This document shows, one piece after another, positions 63,801 to 64,000 of a stretch of 64,000 bases of DNA. The notes under the pieces are model-generated. The model worked only from the letters and a program-made list of their open reading frames with translations. It ran no database searches and was not told where the DNA came from. The DNA is from Emydura subglobosa (Eukaryota; Chordata; Testudines; Chelidae). Position 1 is the stretch's first letter; each line of letters opens with the position of its first letter. The position numbers and the translations under genes are program-made. The stretch is taken from assembly GCA_007922225.1 (NCBI GenBank), contig ML679963.1:3201176-3265175 (forward strand), written 5' to 3'.

Positions 63801-64000
63801 ACTGGTTATTGACTCATATAAAAGTGTGTCTCCTGCTGAAACACAAATAGATAGATGGATATCTTCACATTGCTCTTGGAGTGGCATCTAACATCATTTA
63901 CTTGTTTCATTCTGAGACATGCAACAGTACATCAGTTTTAAAATCCAGCTTCAGAAAAGCTATTCCGTTTCCTGAGGTTAGACTTTCCTGTTAATTCTGA

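Larger units (their letters stand above)
46471..64000. other. Long non-coding stretch (intron of LHFPL7-like gene and/or intergenic)
   Basis: I read both strands for exons and found none I can support. The content is AT-rich unique sequence with the repeats listed separately. Open frames at 49582-49830, 54878-55114, 57132-57374 and 61419-61736 show no family resemblance. Confidence 0.5.

Overview
The window is vertebrate nuclear DNA, AT-rich with small exons in long introns. It is most likely from a turtle, probably a cryptodire. The lineage call rests on my recognition of the repeats: tRNA-derived SINEs with a GGGGTAGCCGTGTTAGTCTG-type head, several CR1 fragments, a turtle-style nonautonomous hAT element and many fold-back MITEs. 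No database was searched. There is no prokaryotic content, no CRISPR array and no operon.

Four genes are supported by exons whose splice phases chain without error. (1) TRPV3 (+, 1892-15110): the last 14 coding exons, from just before the ankyrin repeats to the stop codon. The N-terminal ~110 residues lie upstream of the window. (2) ASPA, aspartoacylase (-, 18760-25684): all six coding exons, 314 residues, zinc and substrate motifs intact. (3) SPATA22 (+, 31623-40342): eight coding exons, about 368 residues, a meiotic recombination factor. (4) The last coding exon of a tetraspan gene close to LHFPL7/TMEM211 (-, 46244-46470). Its 5' exons were not found in the remaining 17.5 kb.

TRPV3 and ASPA converge tail to tail. 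ASPA and SPATA22 diverge from an interval that holds the only CpG island in the window (about 29.0-29.6 kb). That island carries a CCAAT box, a CACGTG E-box and two E2F-type sites. The TRPV3-ASPA-SPATA22 block matches the conserved human 17p13 order. The LHFPL7-like neighbour does not match the human arrangement as I know it.

The rest is introns and intergenic DNA with interspersed repeats: two SINE fold-backs (7.4-7.7 kb and 44.6-44.9 kb), an hAT inserted in a CR1 inside a TRPV3 intron, and a recurrent CCATTGA(A/C)(G/T)TCAATGG palindrome that forms the centre of several fold-back MITEs. I see no undescribed multi-gene system. The points most worth checking are a GC-AG intron in TRPV3, a Glu at a heat-gating position of the TRPV3 pore, the promoter composition of the CpG island, and the LHFPL7-like synteny.
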